DNA of 64,000 nucleotides from Pseudomonadota bacterium (GTDB lineage: Bacteria > Pseudomonadota > Alphaproteobacteria > Acetobacterales > Acetobacteraceae), in assembly GCA_021780935.1 (NCBI GenBank), contig JAJXXT010000120.1:98513-162512 (forward strand), given 5' to 3'. The translations under genes and the position numbers were made by a program. Shown in pieces: positions 29,991 through 41,472 of this stretch. The first letter of the stretch is position 1; every line of letters begins with the position of its first letter. The notes below the pieces were generated by a model. It did not search any database and was not told the DNA's origin. It worked only from the letters and a program-made list of their open reading frames with translations.

Positions 29991-31412
29991 TCAACCCAAG
30001 ACCGCGTGTGCCGCCGCCTCAGCAGCAGCGACGATTGGGGCCGGGAAGACAAAAAACAGGCCGGTGAACAAACCGGTCGCAGCAGCGGCAAAGCTCAGCG
30101 AGGGAGGCATCGCATCAAAGGCCGTCGTCGCCTCATCAAAATACATTAGCTTGATGATACGGATATAGTAGAAGGCACCAATCACGCTGGTAAGTACGCC
30201 AATCACCGCCAACCCCCAAAGCCCCGACTGAACAGCTGCGGCAAAGATAAAATACTTTCCCCAAAATCCTGCAAAAGGCGGAATGCCGGCCATTGAGAAC
30301 ATGAAAATTGCGAGCCACATGGCACGCGTGGGGTCAGTTCGCCCTAGACCGGCGAGATCGCCAATGCCCTCCACTGCCCGACCGTCACGGCGCATTCCAA
30401 GGATAATCGCGAACGTCCCCACATTCATAAATACATACGTCACGAGGTAGATCATCACCCCGCGAATACCTTGAGAGCTGCCGGCCGCAAGACCGATCAA
30501 GGCGTAACCCATGTGGCCGATCGAGGAGTACGCCATCAGTCGTTTGACATTCTGTTGGCCAATGGCGGCCAGAGATCCCAGCAGCATGGACGCCACGGCA
30601 ACAACGACGACAAGAAGTTGCCACTGGCCGATAAGGTGACCAAAGGGCCCGTCCATAACACGGACCAGCAGGGCCATGGCGGCAATCTTTGGCGCCGTCC
30701 CCATGAACGCCGTCACCGGGGTCGGCGACCCCTCATACACGTCCGGGGTCCACATGTGGAACGGCACGGCTGAAACCTTGAAGGCGAGGCCGGCGAGAAC
30801 GAACACCACGCCAGCAACCAGGCCGGGGGAGACTTGAGCCGGATCGGAGAGGGCCATGGAAATCGTGGCGAACTCCATTGTTCCAGAAAAGCCATAAATC
30901 AACGAGATACCGTAGAGCAGCAAGCCCGAGGCCAAAGCACCAAGAACAAAATATTTCAGCCCTGCCTCAGCGCTGCGCAGATTTTCACGTGAAAGGGCTG
31001 CCAGGACATAGATCGGAAGAGACATGAGCTCGACGCCGACATAGAGCGTCATCAAACTTGACGCCGACACCATTAGCATCATGCCGACGACGGAAAAAAG
31101 CATGAGCAGCGGGAGCTCGAAGCGTCGCAGATGCTCTTTGCGCGTCCAGTCCATAGCAAGCAGAACCCCGAGCGCGCCGGCGATCAGAATGAGCACATCG
31201 GCGAAACGCGCATAGGCGTCCACAACAAAAAGGTCGGAATATGCATGACCGACGCCAGTCAAAAAAATCAACAAACCGGCGATCAGAAACGCTCCGAGTG
31301 TTCCCATGCATGTCAGCAAAAAAGCGTTCGCGCGCACGATGACGCCGGCGATGAGCAACGCCATGCCACCACAGGCCAGGGCGATCTCTGGCAGAGCGAG
31401 GGACCAGTTCAT
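29991..31412 (-). CDS. nuoN: NADH-quinone oxidoreductase subunit N
   Basis: A 473-residue antiporter-like membrane subunit of complex I with about 14 helices, including the conserved proton-channel region FVLAGLAFKVSAVPFHMWTP. The ATG at 31412 overlaps the nuoM stop by four bases. Last gene of the nuo operon. Confidence 0.95.
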   Translation of the reverse strand: MNWSLALPEIALACGGMALLIAGVIVRANAFLLTCMGTLGAFLIAGLLIFLTGVGHAYSDLFVVDAYARFADVLILIAGALGVLLAMDWTRKEHLRRFELPLLMLFSVVGMMLMVSASSLMTLYVGVELMSLPIYVLAALSRENLRSAEAGLKYFVLGALASGLLLYGISLIYGFSGTMEFATISMALSDPAQVSPGLVAGVVFVLAGLAFKVSAVPFHMWTPDVYEGSPTPVTAFMGTAPKIAAMALLVRVMDGPFGHLIGQWQLLVVVVAVASMLLGSLAAIGQQNVKRLMAYSSIGHMGYALIGLAAGSSQGIRGVMIYLVTYVFMNVGTFAIILGMRRDGRAVEGIGDLAGLGRTDPTRAMWLAIFMFSMAGIPPFAGFWGKYFIFAAAVQSGLWGLAVIGVLTSVIGAFYYIRIIKLMYFDEATTAFDAMPPSLSFAAAATGLFTGLFFVFPAPIVAAAEAAAHAVLG

Positions 31413-32935
31413 CGCATCGCTCCCGCAGCAACCAAATGAATCGTATGCGCCAGAGCCTCGCGGTGATGCTGCACCATGGCAGCGACGGTCGCATCCCAGA
31501 AGCCGGTAAAGCTCGATGGGTAGATACCCATCCACAGCGTGAGAGCCACCAGCGGCATGAACACCGCGATCTCACGCGGCGAGAGGTCCATGATACCTCG
31601 CAGGTCAGCCCGCGTAATCGTTCCGAAGATGATCCGACGGTATAGCCAGAGCGTGTAGGCCGCCCCTAGTATCATACCGAATGAACCAAAAAGTGCCAGC
31701 CAGAGGCTCACCTTGAACGCGCCGACAAGAACCAGGAACTCGCCTACAAATCCGGCAGTCCCCGGCAACCCAATGCTCGCCATACTGAACAGCATGAACG
31801 CCAGTGCGTAAACCGGCATGCGGTCCGCCAAGCCACCATAACGAGCGATCTCGCGGCTATGGATCCGGTCATAGACGACGCCGACGCAGAGGAAGAGTGC
31901 CGCGGACACCACGCCGTGTGAGAGCATCTGGAACAACGCCCCCGAGATACCCTGAATGTTGACGGTGAAGATGCCGATCACCACGACTCCCATATGCGCC
32001 ACGGACGAATAGGCAATCAGCTTCTTCATATCCGTCTGCGCAAACGCAACGAGGGCGGTGTAGACCACCGCAATCACGCCCAGCGCAAACATGAGCGGTG
32101 CGAAGGTGGCTGTCGCCTGCGGCAGCATAGGTACCGAAAAACGCAGGAAGCCGTATGCCCCCATCTTCAGCAACACGCCCGCCAAGATGACGGACCCCGC
32201 GGTCGGCGCCTCTACGTGGGCGTCGGGCAACCACGTATGCACCGGCCACATCGGCACCTTGACGGCGAATGACGCGAGGAAGGCCAGGAACAGCCAACGC
32301 TGCATGCCGGGCGGGAAGCTGGTGTGCAGCCAGACCACCATGTCGGTGTTGCCCGTGCGGTACCACATCGCCAGCAGCGCCAGGAGCATCAGGACGGAGC
32401 CGGAAAGAGTGAACAAAAAAAACTTGATCGCTGCGTAGACCCGACGCGGTCCGCCCCAAACGCCGATGATGAGATACATCGGAATCAACACGCCCTCAAA
32501 AAACATATAGAATAAAACAGCATCCAGTGCACTGAACATGCCCACCATCATCGTCTCAAGGATGAGGAAGGCGAGCATGTATTCCCGCACACGCCTGGTA
32601 ATCGCCTGCCAACTCGCGAGGATGCAAATCGGAGTCAGGGCAGTCGACAGCAAGACGAATAGGACCGAGATGCCATCCACACCCATGCGATAGGTGATAC
32701 CCCACGCGGGGAGCCAGGGAAGCGTCTCGCGAAACTGAAACCCACTATTATGGGGATCGAAGTCAACCCAAAGCACCAGCGACAGGCCGAAGACAATAAG
32801 GGACGTCCAAAGAGCGGCCCACCGTGCGTTGGAGGCAACCGCCGCCTCATCGCCACGCACCGACATGATAACCACCGCACCGACCAGCGGCAGAAAGGTG
32901 ATCAACGACAGAACAGGAAAGCCTGCGGCATTCAT
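31409..32935 (-). CDS. nuoM: NADH-quinone oxidoreductase subunit M
   Basis: A 508-residue antiporter-like membrane subunit of complex I. The glutamate region FFEGVLIPMYLIIGVWGG and the lysine helix FAVKVPMWPVHTWLPDAHVE are conserved. It is followed by nuoN with overlap. Confidence 0.95.
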   Translation of the reverse strand: MNAAGFPVLSLITFLPLVGAVVIMSVRGDEAAVASNARWAALWTSLIVFGLSLVLWVDFDPHNSGFQFRETLPWLPAWGITYRMGVDGISVLFVLLSTALTPICILASWQAITRRVREYMLAFLILETMMVGMFSALDAVLFYMFFEGVLIPMYLIIGVWGGPRRVYAAIKFFLFTLSGSVLMLLALLAMWYRTGNTDMVVWLHTSFPPGMQRWLFLAFLASFAVKVPMWPVHTWLPDAHVEAPTAGSVILAGVLLKMGAYGFLRFSVPMLPQATATFAPLMFALGVIAVVYTALVAFAQTDMKKLIAYSSVAHMGVVVIGIFTVNIQGISGALFQMLSHGVVSAALFLCVGVVYDRIHSREIARYGGLADRMPVYALAFMLFSMASIGLPGTAGFVGEFLVLVGAFKVSLWLALFGSFGMILGAAYTLWLYRRIIFGTITRADLRGIMDLSPREIAVFMPLVALTLWMGIYPSSFTGFWDATVAAMVQHHREALAHTIHLVAAGAMR

Positions 32936-32939
32936 ATCG

Positions 32940-34868
32940 TCACCGTGCGATCAAATAGATGGTAACGAGTGCCACAACGCCAATCACCATGGTAAACGCG
33001 TACGCTGCCAGCGAGCCGGTTTGAAGCCGAATGGCACGTTCGGAACTGCCTTCGGTCAGGGACGCCAAACCATTGGGAATGCCGTCGATAATCGTGACAT
33101 CTCCCGTCTGCCAAAGAAAACTCGCCAGCGCCTTGAACGGTCGCACGAAGATTAGATCGTATAGTTCATCGAAATACCACTTATTGAGTAAGAACTCGTA
33201 GCCAAAGCGAAATCTCTCCGCGAGCGCCGCCGGCAGCTCAGGACGAAACATGTACATGACGTAGGCGAGCGCGATTCCGCATCCCGCAAGAGCTGTCGGC
33301 ACAAGCGTCTGAATGAAGGGCATGGTATCCATGCTGGCCAGGACATGGTTGTTCGGGGCGATGACGATGGCCGAACCCCAGAAGGCGCGCCAATCCGGAC
33401 CTATAAGCTGATCGCGGAAAACCCATCCCAACACGGTCGCACCCGCGGCAAGTATCAGCAACGGCCAGAGCATTACCGGCGGGCTTTCATGTACGTGCTC
33501 CATCACGTGATGGTCGGCACGAGGCTTCCCGTGGAACGTCATGATGATCAGACGCCAGGAATAGAATGCTGTCAGGAAGGCCGCAGCCAACCCACAGATG
33601 TAGCCATACATTCCGACGCCGGTGTGCGCGGCCCAGGCAGCCTCCAGGATCGCGTCCTTGCTGAAGTATCCGGCGAAGGGCGGAACGCCGGCCAGCGCGA
33701 GGCTGCCAACCCACATAACGCCGTAAGTCACGGGTATAGAGCGCCAAATGCCACCCATCTTGCGCATGTCCTGCTCGTCGGACATGGCGTGGATGACGCT
33801 GCCCGCACCCAGGAACAGAAGCGCCTTGAAGAAGGCGTGCGTCAGAAGGTGGAAAATGCTGGCCTGGTAAGCTCCCACGCCCGCGGCGACAAACATGTAG
33901 CCGAGCTGCGAACAAGTCGAATATGCAATGACACGCTTTATGTCGTTCTGGACACAGCCGATCGTGGCGGCGAACAGCGCTGTAGATCCACCGACCACCG
34001 TCACCATCGTCAGTGCCGCTGGCGCGTAGTCCATCAGCGGCGACATTCGAGCCATTAAGAATACTCCGGCCGTCACCATCGTGGCCGCATGAATAAGGGC
34101 TGAAACGGGCGTGGGCCCCTCCATCGCGTCTGGCAGCCACACGTGCAGACCAATCTGCGCTGATTTGCCCATTGCCCCCAGGAACAGCAAGACACCGATC
34201 ACGTCGAGGACCGGAAAGTTCCGCCCAAACACATGATACGTGTCTTGCACGTGCGCCGCGACATCGTGGAAAATACTAAAAAACGAAATGGAGCCGAAGG
34301 TAACAAACACCAGCGCAATGCCAATGGCAAAGAACAGGTCACCCACGCGGTTCACAACGAACGCCTTGATCGCGGCGGCGCACGCTGACGGACGATCATA
34401 CCAATAGCCGATCAGGAGATAGCTCGCCAGGCCCACGCCTTCCCAGCCAAAGAACAACTGCAGAAGATTATTGGCTGTCACCAGCATCAGCATCGCAAAA
34501 CTAAACAATGACAAGTAAGAAAAAAAACGCCAGATTGTCTTGTCATGACTCATATAGCCGATACTATATATATGGATCAACGTCGCAACAACCGTGACCA
34601 TAGCCACCATCACTGTGGACAGGGAATCCTGCCGCAGCGCCCAGTGGACGTGGAACGTCCCGGCATGGACCCAGCTTGCCAGGATCACACTGTTCTGTGG
34701 TGCCCCGAGATAAACACGATCGAAAAGCCCAACGACACCGCAAACTGATGCAAGTAGCATGCAGCCAATCGTCACGGCCTGGGCCGCCCGATCGCCGATC
34801 TGACGACCTAGAAGCAACGCAGAGAGTGAGCCGACCAGCGGCGCAAACACGGCAACGGCGGTCAGCAT
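32940..34868 (-). CDS. nuoL: NADH-quinone oxidoreductase subunit L
   Basis: The largest antiporter-like subunit, about 642 residues, with FFGWEGVGLASYLLIG and KSAQIGLHVWLPDAMEGPTP in the proton-channel helices and a long C-terminal lateral helix region. The ATG at 34868 gives the family-like N-terminus MLTAVAVFAPLVGSL and has a GAGGA site 10 bases upstream; the longer frame would need a TTG at 34889 without such a site. Confidence 0.95.
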   Translation of the reverse strand: MLTAVAVFAPLVGSLSALLLGRQIGDRAAQAVTIGCMLLASVCGVVGLFDRVYLGAPQNSVILASWVHAGTFHVHWALRQDSLSTVMVAMVTVVATLIHIYSIGYMSHDKTIWRFFSYLSLFSFAMLMLVTANNLLQLFFGWEGVGLASYLLIGYWYDRPSACAAAIKAFVVNRVGDLFFAIGIALVFVTFGSISFFSIFHDVAAHVQDTYHVFGRNFPVLDVIGVLLFLGAMGKSAQIGLHVWLPDAMEGPTPVSALIHAATMVTAGVFLMARMSPLMDYAPAALTMVTVVGGSTALFAATIGCVQNDIKRVIAYSTCSQLGYMFVAAGVGAYQASIFHLLTHAFFKALLFLGAGSVIHAMSDEQDMRKMGGIWRSIPVTYGVMWVGSLALAGVPPFAGYFSKDAILEAAWAAHTGVGMYGYICGLAAAFLTAFYSWRLIIMTFHGKPRADHHVMEHVHESPPVMLWPLLILAAGATVLGWVFRDQLIGPDWRAFWGSAIVIAPNNHVLASMDTMPFIQTLVPTALAGCGIALAYVMYMFRPELPAALAERFRFGYEFLLNKWYFDELYDLIFVRPFKALASFLWQTGDVTIIDGIPNGLASLTEGSSERAIRLQTGSLAAYAFTMVIGVVALVTIYLIAR

Positions 34869-34949
34869 CTGCGCCAATTCCTCAAGCAATAGGTTTCGTT
34901 GACGTAACCCGCCTCAACGAGGTCATCCGAACGACGCTTTCGCATCATG

Positions 34950-35270
34950 TCACCCTTTCATCATGGTGACATCCTCGACCTCGATCGAGCCGCGGTTGCG
35001 GAAGTAGATCACCACAATGGCCAGCCCGATCGCAGCCTCCGCGGCAGCCACCGTCAGCACGAACATCGCCAAAACCTGCCCCGCGAGGTCGCCGTGCGCC
35101 GCCGAAAACGCAACCAAGTTAAGGTTGACCGCGAGTAGAATGAGTTCAATCGACATCAGAATGACGATGACATTCTTGCGGTTAAGAAAAATTCCAACCA
35201 TCCCAAGGACGAGTAAAATCGCCGATACACCAAGATAAGGGCCGAGCCCTACGGGCAGAGCATGTAGCAT
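34950..35270 (-). CDS. nuoK: NADH-quinone oxidoreductase subunit K
   Basis: A 106-residue, three-helix complex I subunit. [19 protein letters not shown] contains the conserved membrane glutamate used in proton pumping; a second conserved Glu lies in [17 protein letters not shown] 35270 avoids overlap with nuoJ; ATG 35285 is an alternative. Confidence 0.94.
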   Translation of the reverse strand: MLHALPVGLGPYLGVSAILLVLGMVGIFLNRKNVIVILMSIELILLAVNLNLVAFSAAHGDLAGQVLAMFVLTVAAAEAAIGLAIVVIYFRNRGSIEVEDVTMMKG

Positions 35271-35271
35271 C

Positions 35272-35982
35272 CTAGTGGCTCCCATGGTGCTCCCGCTCGG
35301 TGCCGGCAGGCTCGGTGTTGGCAGACTCGGGATCTGTTCCCAGGAACTCAGACGCACCGGCACCAATTGCAACGTCCATCAACATCAGCGTCGCGGCCGG
35401 ATCGCGGGACAGTTGTTTGGCGATCGACTGCCTCCGAGTAGTAGCGCTCTCGCGGTGGGTCAGTACGATGGCCCCAATCATCGCCACCAGCAACACAAGT
35501 CCCGCCGCCTGAAAAAGCAGGACATAGTGCGTGTACAGCAGCGTCCCGAGTTGTTCCGTGTTGCTCATCGTCATTACAATCGGCGTCGCGCGCAGTCTCG
35601 ATGCCGCCGCTGAAATCCGCCAGCCGCTCAGGACCACCCCCAACTCGATCAGCAGCAGAATCCCCACCGCAGCGCCCACCGGCGCATAGCGCTGGAAGCC
35701 CTCGCGCAGCCGCGTAAAGTCGATATCAAGCATCATCACGACAAAGAGAAAAAGCACCGCGACAGCACCGACATAAACGATGACCAGGATCAGCGCGAGA
35801 AACTCCGCACCGGCCAGCAGGAACAGGCCAGCCGCGTTGAAGAAGGCGAGAATGAGAAACAACACCGCGTGAACGGGGTTTCGGGCCGAGACGACCATGG
35901 CCGCCGAGGCAACGAGGATCGTTGCCAGAACCCAAAACGCTATCGCCGGAAGCGCAGCGGCAATCGCCGCAAAAAAGGCCAT
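35272..35982 (-). CDS. nuoJ: NADH-quinone oxidoreductase subunit J
   Basis: A 236-residue membrane subunit of complex I with five helices; [20 protein letters not shown] is the conserved helix-3 region. The hydrophilic C-terminal tail after about residue 170 ([14 protein letters not shown] onward, with a Glu-rich end) is longer than the E. coli protein, a common variation. Confidence 0.94.
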   Translation of the reverse strand: MAFFAAIAAALPAIAFWVLATILVASAAMVVSARNPVHAVLFLILAFFNAAGLFLLAGAEFLALILVIVYVGAVAVLFLFVVMMLDIDFTRLREGFQRYAPVGAAVGILLLIELGVVLSGWRISAAASRLRATPIVMTMSNTEQLGTLLYTHYVLLFQAAGLVLLVAMIGAIVLTHRESATTRRQSIAKQLSRDPAATLMLMDVAIGAGASEFLGTDPESANTEPAGTEREHHGSH

Positions 35983-35995
35983 TTCTGTCCTGTCC

Positions 35996-36484
35996 TCAGC
36001 GGTATGGCGCGTCGAGTTCGAGCCGGCGCGCGATCTCAGCCTCCCATCGGTCACCGTTCGCGAGCAGCTTCGCCTTATCGTAAAGCAACTCCTCGCGGGT
36101 CTCGGTCGCAAACTCGAAATTCGGCCCTTCGACGATAGCATCCACCGGACAGGCCTCCTCGCAAAGACCACAGTAGATGCACTTTGTCATATCTATATCG
36201 TAACGTGTTGTGCGTCGCGAGTTATCGTCCCGAGGCTCTGCCTCAATCGTGATCGCCTGAGCCGGGCAAACCGCCTCGCACAGCTTGCATGCGATGCAAC
36301 GCTCTTCGCCGTTAGGATAGCGTCGCAGAGCATGCTCGCCCTTGAACCGAGGAGAGATCGGCCCCTTTTCGTATGGGTAGTTGATCGTCACCTTGGGCCG
36401 GAAAAAATAGCGCAACGTCAGCGCCATTCCGGAGATCAACTCCCCAAGCATCAAACTGCGCGCGGTTCGGTCCAAAATCGCCAT
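35996..36484 (-). CDS. nuoI: NADH-quinone oxidoreductase subunit I
   Basis: A 162-residue peripheral-arm subunit carrying two [4Fe-4S] clusters (N6a, N6b). Both ferredoxin motifs are intact: [16 protein letters not shown] and [16 protein letters not shown]. Confidence 0.96.
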   Translation of the reverse strand: MAILDRTARSLMLGELISGMALTLRYFFRPKVTINYPYEKGPISPRFKGEHALRRYPNGEERCIACKLCEAVCPAQAITIEAEPRDDNSRRTTRYDIDMTKCIYCGLCEEACPVDAIVEGPNFEFATETREELLYDKAKLLANGDRWEAEIARRLELDAPYR

Positions 36485-36500
36485 GCCTAAACTACCTGCT

Positions 36501-37520
36501 TCAAGAGACCGGCAGCCAGCCGGCCAGTTCCAAGACGCCGGCCGTCAGCACCAGCCAAACTAGCGACAGCGGCAAGAACACCTTCCAACCCAGCCGCATC
36601 AACTGATCATAGCGATACCGGGGAAAGGTCGCCCGAACCCAAAGAAAGGTGAATAGGCAGAGAGACATCTTCGCAATGAACCAGATCGGGCCCGGGACCC
36701 ACGTGAACGGCGCCATCCCGAACGGCGCCAGCCAGCCTCCGAGAAACAGACTCGTCGTGAGGGCGGCCATCAAAATCATGTTGGCGTATTCGCCCAGGAA
36801 GAAGAGTGCGAAACTCATCGACGAGTACTCAACGAAGAAGCCGGCGACGATCTCACTCTCTCCCTCGGGGAGGTCGAACGGTGCTCGGTTAGTCTCAGCG
36901 AGGGTCGAGATGAAGAACACAATGAACATCGGGAACAGCGGGAAACAAAACCACCAATGCCGTTGCGCCTCCACCACCGCAGTAAGGTTGAGGGAGCCGA
37001 CGCAAAGTAAGACCGTCACGATAACGAAGCCCATCGACACTTCGTACGAAACCATCTGTGCGGCTGAACGAAGCGCCCCGAGGAATGCGTACTTCGAATT
37101 GCTGGCCCAGCCCGCAATGATCACGCCGTATACGCCGAGCGACGAGATCGCAAACAGATAGAGGACACCGACATTTATATTGGCGCTTGCCCAGCCGGCG
37201 CTGACAGGGATCACCGCCCACGCGATCATGGCAAGCGAAAACGTAAGCATCGGCGCAAACAGGAACAGACCGCGATTGGCGCCAGCAGGAAGGATCGTCT
37301 CCTTCGTAATCATCTTGAGGGCGTCGGCGAAGGGTTGAAACAATCCGAATGGTCCCACCACATTCGGCCCCTTGCGAAGCTGCATCGCTGCCAGAACCTT
37401 GCGCTCGGCGTAAGTGAGATAAGCAACGCCGATCAGCAACGGCACCAGCAACACCAGAGCCTTGATGACGGTCCAGACAAGCACCCCGAGGGGGGAGGTG
37501 AAAAAACTATGCATGCTCAT
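36501..37520 (-). CDS. nuoH: NADH-quinone oxidoreductase subunit H
   Basis: A 339-residue membrane subunit forming the quinone chamber. Visible motifs are [20 protein letters not shown] and [20 protein letters not shown], both highly conserved. The ATG overlaps the nuoG stop by four bases. Confidence 0.96.
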   Translation of the reverse strand: MSMHSFFTSPLGVLVWTVIKALVLLVPLLIGVAYLTYAERKVLAAMQLRKGPNVVGPFGLFQPFADALKMITKETILPAGANRGLFLFAPMLTFSLAMIAWAVIPVSAGWASANINVGVLYLFAISSLGVYGVIIAGWASNSKYAFLGALRSAAQMVSYEVSMGFVIVTVLLCVGSLNLTAVVEAQRHWWFCFPLFPMFIVFFISTLAETNRAPFDLPEGESEIVAGFFVEYSSMSFALFFLGEYANMILMAALTTSLFLGGWLAPFGMAPFTWVPGPIWFIAKMSLCLFTFLWVRATFPRYRYDQLMRLGWKVFLPLSLVWLVLTAGVLELAGWLPVS

Positions 37521-39568
37521 TCGGCGGCCATCGCCCGGCCGCCAAGCGCCTTGGTACACGCGGCCATCGTAGCGCTTGCCCGGCTGATCGGATCGGTGGC
37601 GTAATAGTTAGCTACGGCGACGCCAAATGGGGTGTTGCCCATCGGGCCGCGTGCAGCGGGCCCAGCGGTGTCGGCGCAACCGAAGCGAGGCAGGATGTCT
37701 AGATTACGGAGCACCGGGTGCTTTGCCTCGATCGCGGTCCGGAGCGCGGCCAAAGAATTATAAGGCAAAGTTATACCGAAAATCTCAGCGGCGGCACGCA
37801 GGATGGCCCAATCTTCGCGCGCCTGACCAGGCGGGTCGCCCGCGCGCTGCCCGCGCTGGACGCGTCCTTCGGTGTTCACCCAGGTTCCGTCCTTCTCAGT
37901 GTAAGCGCACCCGGGCAAGATCACATCCGCCCGGGCCGCGCCGCGATCACCGTGATGGCCTTGGTAGATCACGAAGGTGGAAGGTGGAAGCTTCGTCAGG
38001 TCGGTCTCGTCCGCTGCAAGGAGCCACAGGACCTCAACACCACCCGCGACCATGGCCGCGACGTCCTTGCCGCCCACGCCCGGCAGAAATCCGACGTCGA
38101 GCCCACCCACCCGCCCGGCGGCGGCATGGAGGACGTTGAAGCCGTGCCACTCCGGTGTCAGCATCCCGGTCGATGCAGCGATTTTCCATGCTGTTGCAAG
38201 AACCGCCGCACCATCCGCTCGTGCCAGCGCCGCCTGGCCGAGGATCAACATCGGCTTCTTTGCGGCCCTCAGCACGGCCACAAAAGGATGCCCACCAGAG
38301 GCGAGCGCCTCGAGCGTCGCCGGCCGGTTCTCTAATGTTTCGATCGAGTACGTCAGATCTACCGCTTCGCCGACAAGAGCTACGGGCATATTCGCCTGCA
38401 GCCAGCGTTTGCGCAGCCTCGCGTTGATGAGTGGTGCTTCGACGCGGGGGTTGGTGCCGATCAACAGCACCGCGTCCGTTTCCTCGATTCCGGCAATCGT
38501 GGTGTTGAAGGTATAGAAGTCGCGTCGGCTGGCGTCCAACGCCGCCCCGTCCTGGCGGCAGTCGAGATTGCGTGAGCCCAGCGCGGCCATCATGTCGCGC
38601 AACACCACCAAGCTTTCGATCTCACACAGATCGCCCGCGATAGCCCCGATCTTCGCCCCATCAAGGCCAGAAAGCCGTTTCGCAATCGTGGCAAATGCGT
38701 CGCTCCAGGACACCTTCACAAGCTTGCCGCCCTGGCGAACCCAAGGATGGTCCAGCCGACGCCGACGGAGGCCGTCGAGCGCAAAGCGCGACTTATCTGC
38801 CAGCCACTCTTCGTTCACGTCCTCGTTCAGCCGCGGAAGAATACGCAGCACTTCGGGCCCGCGCGTATCAACGCGGATCGCGGCACCAACGGCATCCATC
38901 ACATCGACAGAGTCGGTCTTCGTTAGTTCCCAGGGCCGCGCGACGAATGCATACGGTTTCGAAGTCAGGGCGCCCACCGGGCATATATCGATCAAATTGC
39001 CGGAAAGCTCGGAGGACAGCGCCTTTTCAACATAGGTGCCGACCTCCATATTCTCGCCGCGCGATGTCGCGCCAAGCTCCGAAACGCCGGCAATCTCGGT
39101 CGAGAAGCGAATACAGCGCGTGCAATGGATGCAGCGCGTCATCACCGTCTTGACCAGCGGCCCCAGTTCCTTGTCGCGCACTGCCCGCTTGTTTTCGGCG
39201 TAGCGCGAATGATCCACCCCGTAACCGACGGCTTGGTCCTGCAGGTCGCACTCGCCCCCCTGGTCGCAGATCGGGCAGTCGAGCGGGTGATTGATCAGGA
39301 GAAACTCCATCACACCGCGCCGCGCAGCACGTACCATTGGCGAGTCGGTGTGAACAACCATACCGTCGGCCGCCGGATAGGCGCATGACGCAAACGGCTT
39401 CGGCGGAGCCTTTTCGATCTCGACCAGGCACATCCGGCAATTGCCAGCAACCGAGAGGCGTTCGTGATAGCAGAAGCGAGGGACCTCCTTGCCAGCCGCC
39501 TCGCAGGCCTGCAACACGTTGGAGCCAGGCGGGACCTCTACCTCGACTCCGTCAACGGTCACTTTCAT
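37517..39568 (-). CDS. nuoG: NADH-quinone oxidoreductase subunit G
   Basis: A 683-residue peripheral subunit. The N-terminal [2Fe-2S] domain shows [18 protein letters not shown], and the adjacent clusters [14 protein letters not shown] and [14 protein letters not shown] carry further iron-sulfur sites. The C-terminal molybdopterin-oxidoreductase-like domain is degenerate, as is usual in complex I, and has no cofactor role. Confidence 0.95.
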   Translation of the reverse strand: MKVTVDGVEVEVPPGSNVLQACEAAGKEVPRFCYHERLSVAGNCRMCLVEIEKAPPKPFASCAYPAADGMVVHTDSPMVRAARRGVMEFLLINHPLDCPICDQGGECDLQDQAVGYGVDHSRYAENKRAVRDKELGPLVKTVMTRCIHCTRCIRFSTEIAGVSELGATSRGENMEVGTYVEKALSSELSGNLIDICPVGALTSKPYAFVARPWELTKTDSVDVMDAVGAAIRVDTRGPEVLRILPRLNEDVNEEWLADKSRFALDGLRRRRLDHPWVRQGGKLVKVSWSDAFATIAKRLSGLDGAKIGAIAGDLCEIESLVVLRDMMAALGSRNLDCRQDGAALDASRRDFYTFNTTIAGIEETDAVLLIGTNPRVEAPLINARLRKRWLQANMPVALVGEAVDLTYSIETLENRPATLEALASGGHPFVAVLRAAKKPMLILGQAALARADGAAVLATAWKIAASTGMLTPEWHGFNVLHAAAGRVGGLDVGFLPGVGGKDVAAMVAGGVEVLWLLAADETDLTKLPPSTFVIYQGHHGDRGAARADVILPGCAYTEKDGTWVNTEGRVQRGQRAGDPPGQAREDWAILRAAAEIFGITLPYNSLAALRTAIEAKHPVLRNLDILPRFGCADTAGPAARGPMGNTPFGVAVANYYATDPISRASATMAACTKALGGRAMAAE

Positions 39569-39572
39569 CGCC

Positions 39573-40862
39573 CTACTCCGCCGCCATGCGGTGGCCAGCC
39601 TTGTAGGCGGCGATCCGCTCTTCGATCACCGGACGGAAATGCCGGATCAACCCCTGGATAGGCCACGCCGCCGCGTCGCCCAGCGCACAGATCGTGTGGC
39701 CTTCCACTTGTCGGGTAACCTGTTCGAGCGTGTCGATCTCCTGCGGCTCTGCGCGCCCCTCGACCAGGCGGTTCATCACCCGCATCATCCAACCCGTACC
39801 CTCGCGGCACGGCGTGCACTGACCGCAGCTCTCGTGCTTGTAGAAGCGCGACAGGCGCGCGATTGCACGGATGATGTCAGTCGATTTGTCCATGACGATC
39901 ACGGCAGCGGTGCCAAGCCCTGATTTCACGTCGCGCAAGCTGTCAAAGTCCATGAGCACGTCGTCGCATATACTTTTCGGCAGGACCGGAACACTCGACC
40001 CGCCTGGAATGACTCCCAAAAGATTATCCCAGCCACCACGAACGCCGCCGGCATAACGGTCGATAAGTTCACGCAACGGAATTCCGAGTTCTTCCTCGAC
40101 GTTGCAGGGTTGGTTCACATGCCCCGAGATGCAAAACAGCTTGGTGCCGGCATTCTTCGGTCGCCCGAGCGCTGAAAACCAGGCCGGGCCACGCCGCAAA
40201 ATAGTCGGTGCCACCGCGATACTCTCGACATTATTCACGGTCGTCGGGCATCCATACAACCCCACCGCGGCCGGGAATGGCGGCTTCAACCGCGGCATTC
40301 CCTTCTTGCCTTCCAGGCTTTCGATTAGCGCTGTCTCTTCCCCACAGATGTAAGCGCCTGCCCCGCGGTGGACATACAGATCAAAATCCCAGCCCGACCC
40401 GCAGGCGTTCCTGCCGATCAGACCGGCCTCATAGGCCTCGTCAACCGCCGCCTGAAGGTTCACAGCCTCGTTGTAGAATTCGCCTCGGATATAGATGTAG
40501 CAGGTGTGAGCACCCATCGCGAACGATGCAAGCAGACACCCCTCCACCAGCTTATGGGGGTCGTAGCGAAGAATATCACGGTCCTTGCAGGTACCCGGCT
40601 CCGACTCATCCGCGTTCACAACAAGATAGTGCGGTCGCGGACCGATATCCTTGGGCATGAAGGACCATTTCATACCAGTGGGAAATCCCGCCCCACCTCG
40701 CCCACGCAGACCTGAGGCTTTCATCTGCTCGATAATCGCTTCGCGGCCTCGCGAGATGATCTCCGCAGTTCCATCCCAGTCGCCGCGCCGACGGGCACCG
40801 TTCAGGTGCCAGTCGTGCTGGCCATAAAGATTGGTAAATATCCGGTCTTTGTCCGAGAGCAT
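39573..40862 (-). CDS. nuoF: NADH-quinone oxidoreductase subunit F
   Basis: The NADH- and FMN-binding subunit, 429 residues. It has the NADH-site [18 protein letters not shown], the FMN segment [15 protein letters not shown], and the [4Fe-4S] cluster N3 ligands in [15 protein letters not shown]. Confidence 0.96.
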   Translation of the reverse strand: MLSDKDRIFTNLYGQHDWHLNGARRRGDWDGTAEIISRGREAIIEQMKASGLRGRGGAGFPTGMKWSFMPKDIGPRPHYLVVNADESEPGTCKDRDILRYDPHKLVEGCLLASFAMGAHTCYIYIRGEFYNEAVNLQAAVDEAYEAGLIGRNACGSGWDFDLYVHRGAGAYICGEETALIESLEGKKGMPRLKPPFPAAVGLYGCPTTVNNVESIAVAPTILRRGPAWFSALGRPKNAGTKLFCISGHVNQPCNVEEELGIPLRELIDRYAGGVRGGWDNLLGVIPGGSSVPVLPKSICDDVLMDFDSLRDVKSGLGTAAVIVMDKSTDIIRAIARLSRFYKHESCGQCTPCREGTGWMMRVMNRLVEGRAEPQEIDTLEQVTRQVEGHTICALGDAAAWPIQGLIRHFRPVIEERIAAYKAGHRMAAE

Positions 40863-40866
40863 CCGT

Positions 40867-41472
40867 CTACTCCACCGGCACGTCGAGGAGCGTTGTCGGG
40901 CCACCTTCCGGTGCCGAGCCTTGCCGTCCGGCCATCGAGCCAGGTTGCGGTCTCTCGCCACGACGCAAGGCCGTAATCAGCGCCTCGGTCTTTGCACCGT
41001 CCATGTCTTCGTAAAAGTCGTCATCCACCTGGAGAATCGGCGCGTTCACACAGGCACCGAGACATTCCACCTCGGTCATGGTGAACACCCCGTCCTCAGA
41101 GGTCTCCCCCCAACCCTTGATTCCAGTGGCATTCCGACACGCCGCCGTCACCTCGTCAGAACCGCGCAGCCAGCATGGCGTCGTCGTGCAGACCTGCAGG
41201 TGGTATCTGCCAATTGGCCTCGTGTTGAACATGAAATAAAATGTTGCGATCTCATAGACGCGGATCGGTGCCATCCCGAGGCGAACAGCGATCACGTCCA
41301 TGGCCGCGCGCGGCACCCAGGCACTGCCGGTCGCGCGCGCCACCTGGCGCTGCGCGAGATCGAGCAAGGCCATGACCGCGCTTGCCTGCCGACCTGCCGG
41401 ATATTTGGCAAGAACTGCTGATATCCGCACCTCGCTTTCGGCATCAAAGGCGAAGGTCAGCGGCTCGGTCAT
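40867..41472 (-). CDS. nuoE: NADH-quinone oxidoreductase subunit E
   Basis: A 201-residue thioredoxin-like subunit with the [2Fe-2S] cluster N1a. Ligands are seen in [14 protein letters not shown] and [14 protein letters not shown]. The C-terminus is a variable proline/glycine-rich tail. Confidence 0.95.
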   Translation of the reverse strand: MTEPLTFAFDAESEVRISAVLAKYPAGRQASAVMALLDLAQRQVARATGSAWVPRAAMDVIAVRLGMAPIRVYEIATFYFMFNTRPIGRYHLQVCTTTPCWLRGSDEVTAACRNATGIKGWGETSEDGVFTMTEVECLGACVNAPILQVDDDFYEDMDGAKTEALITALRRGERPQPGSMAGRQGSAPEGGPTTLLDVPVE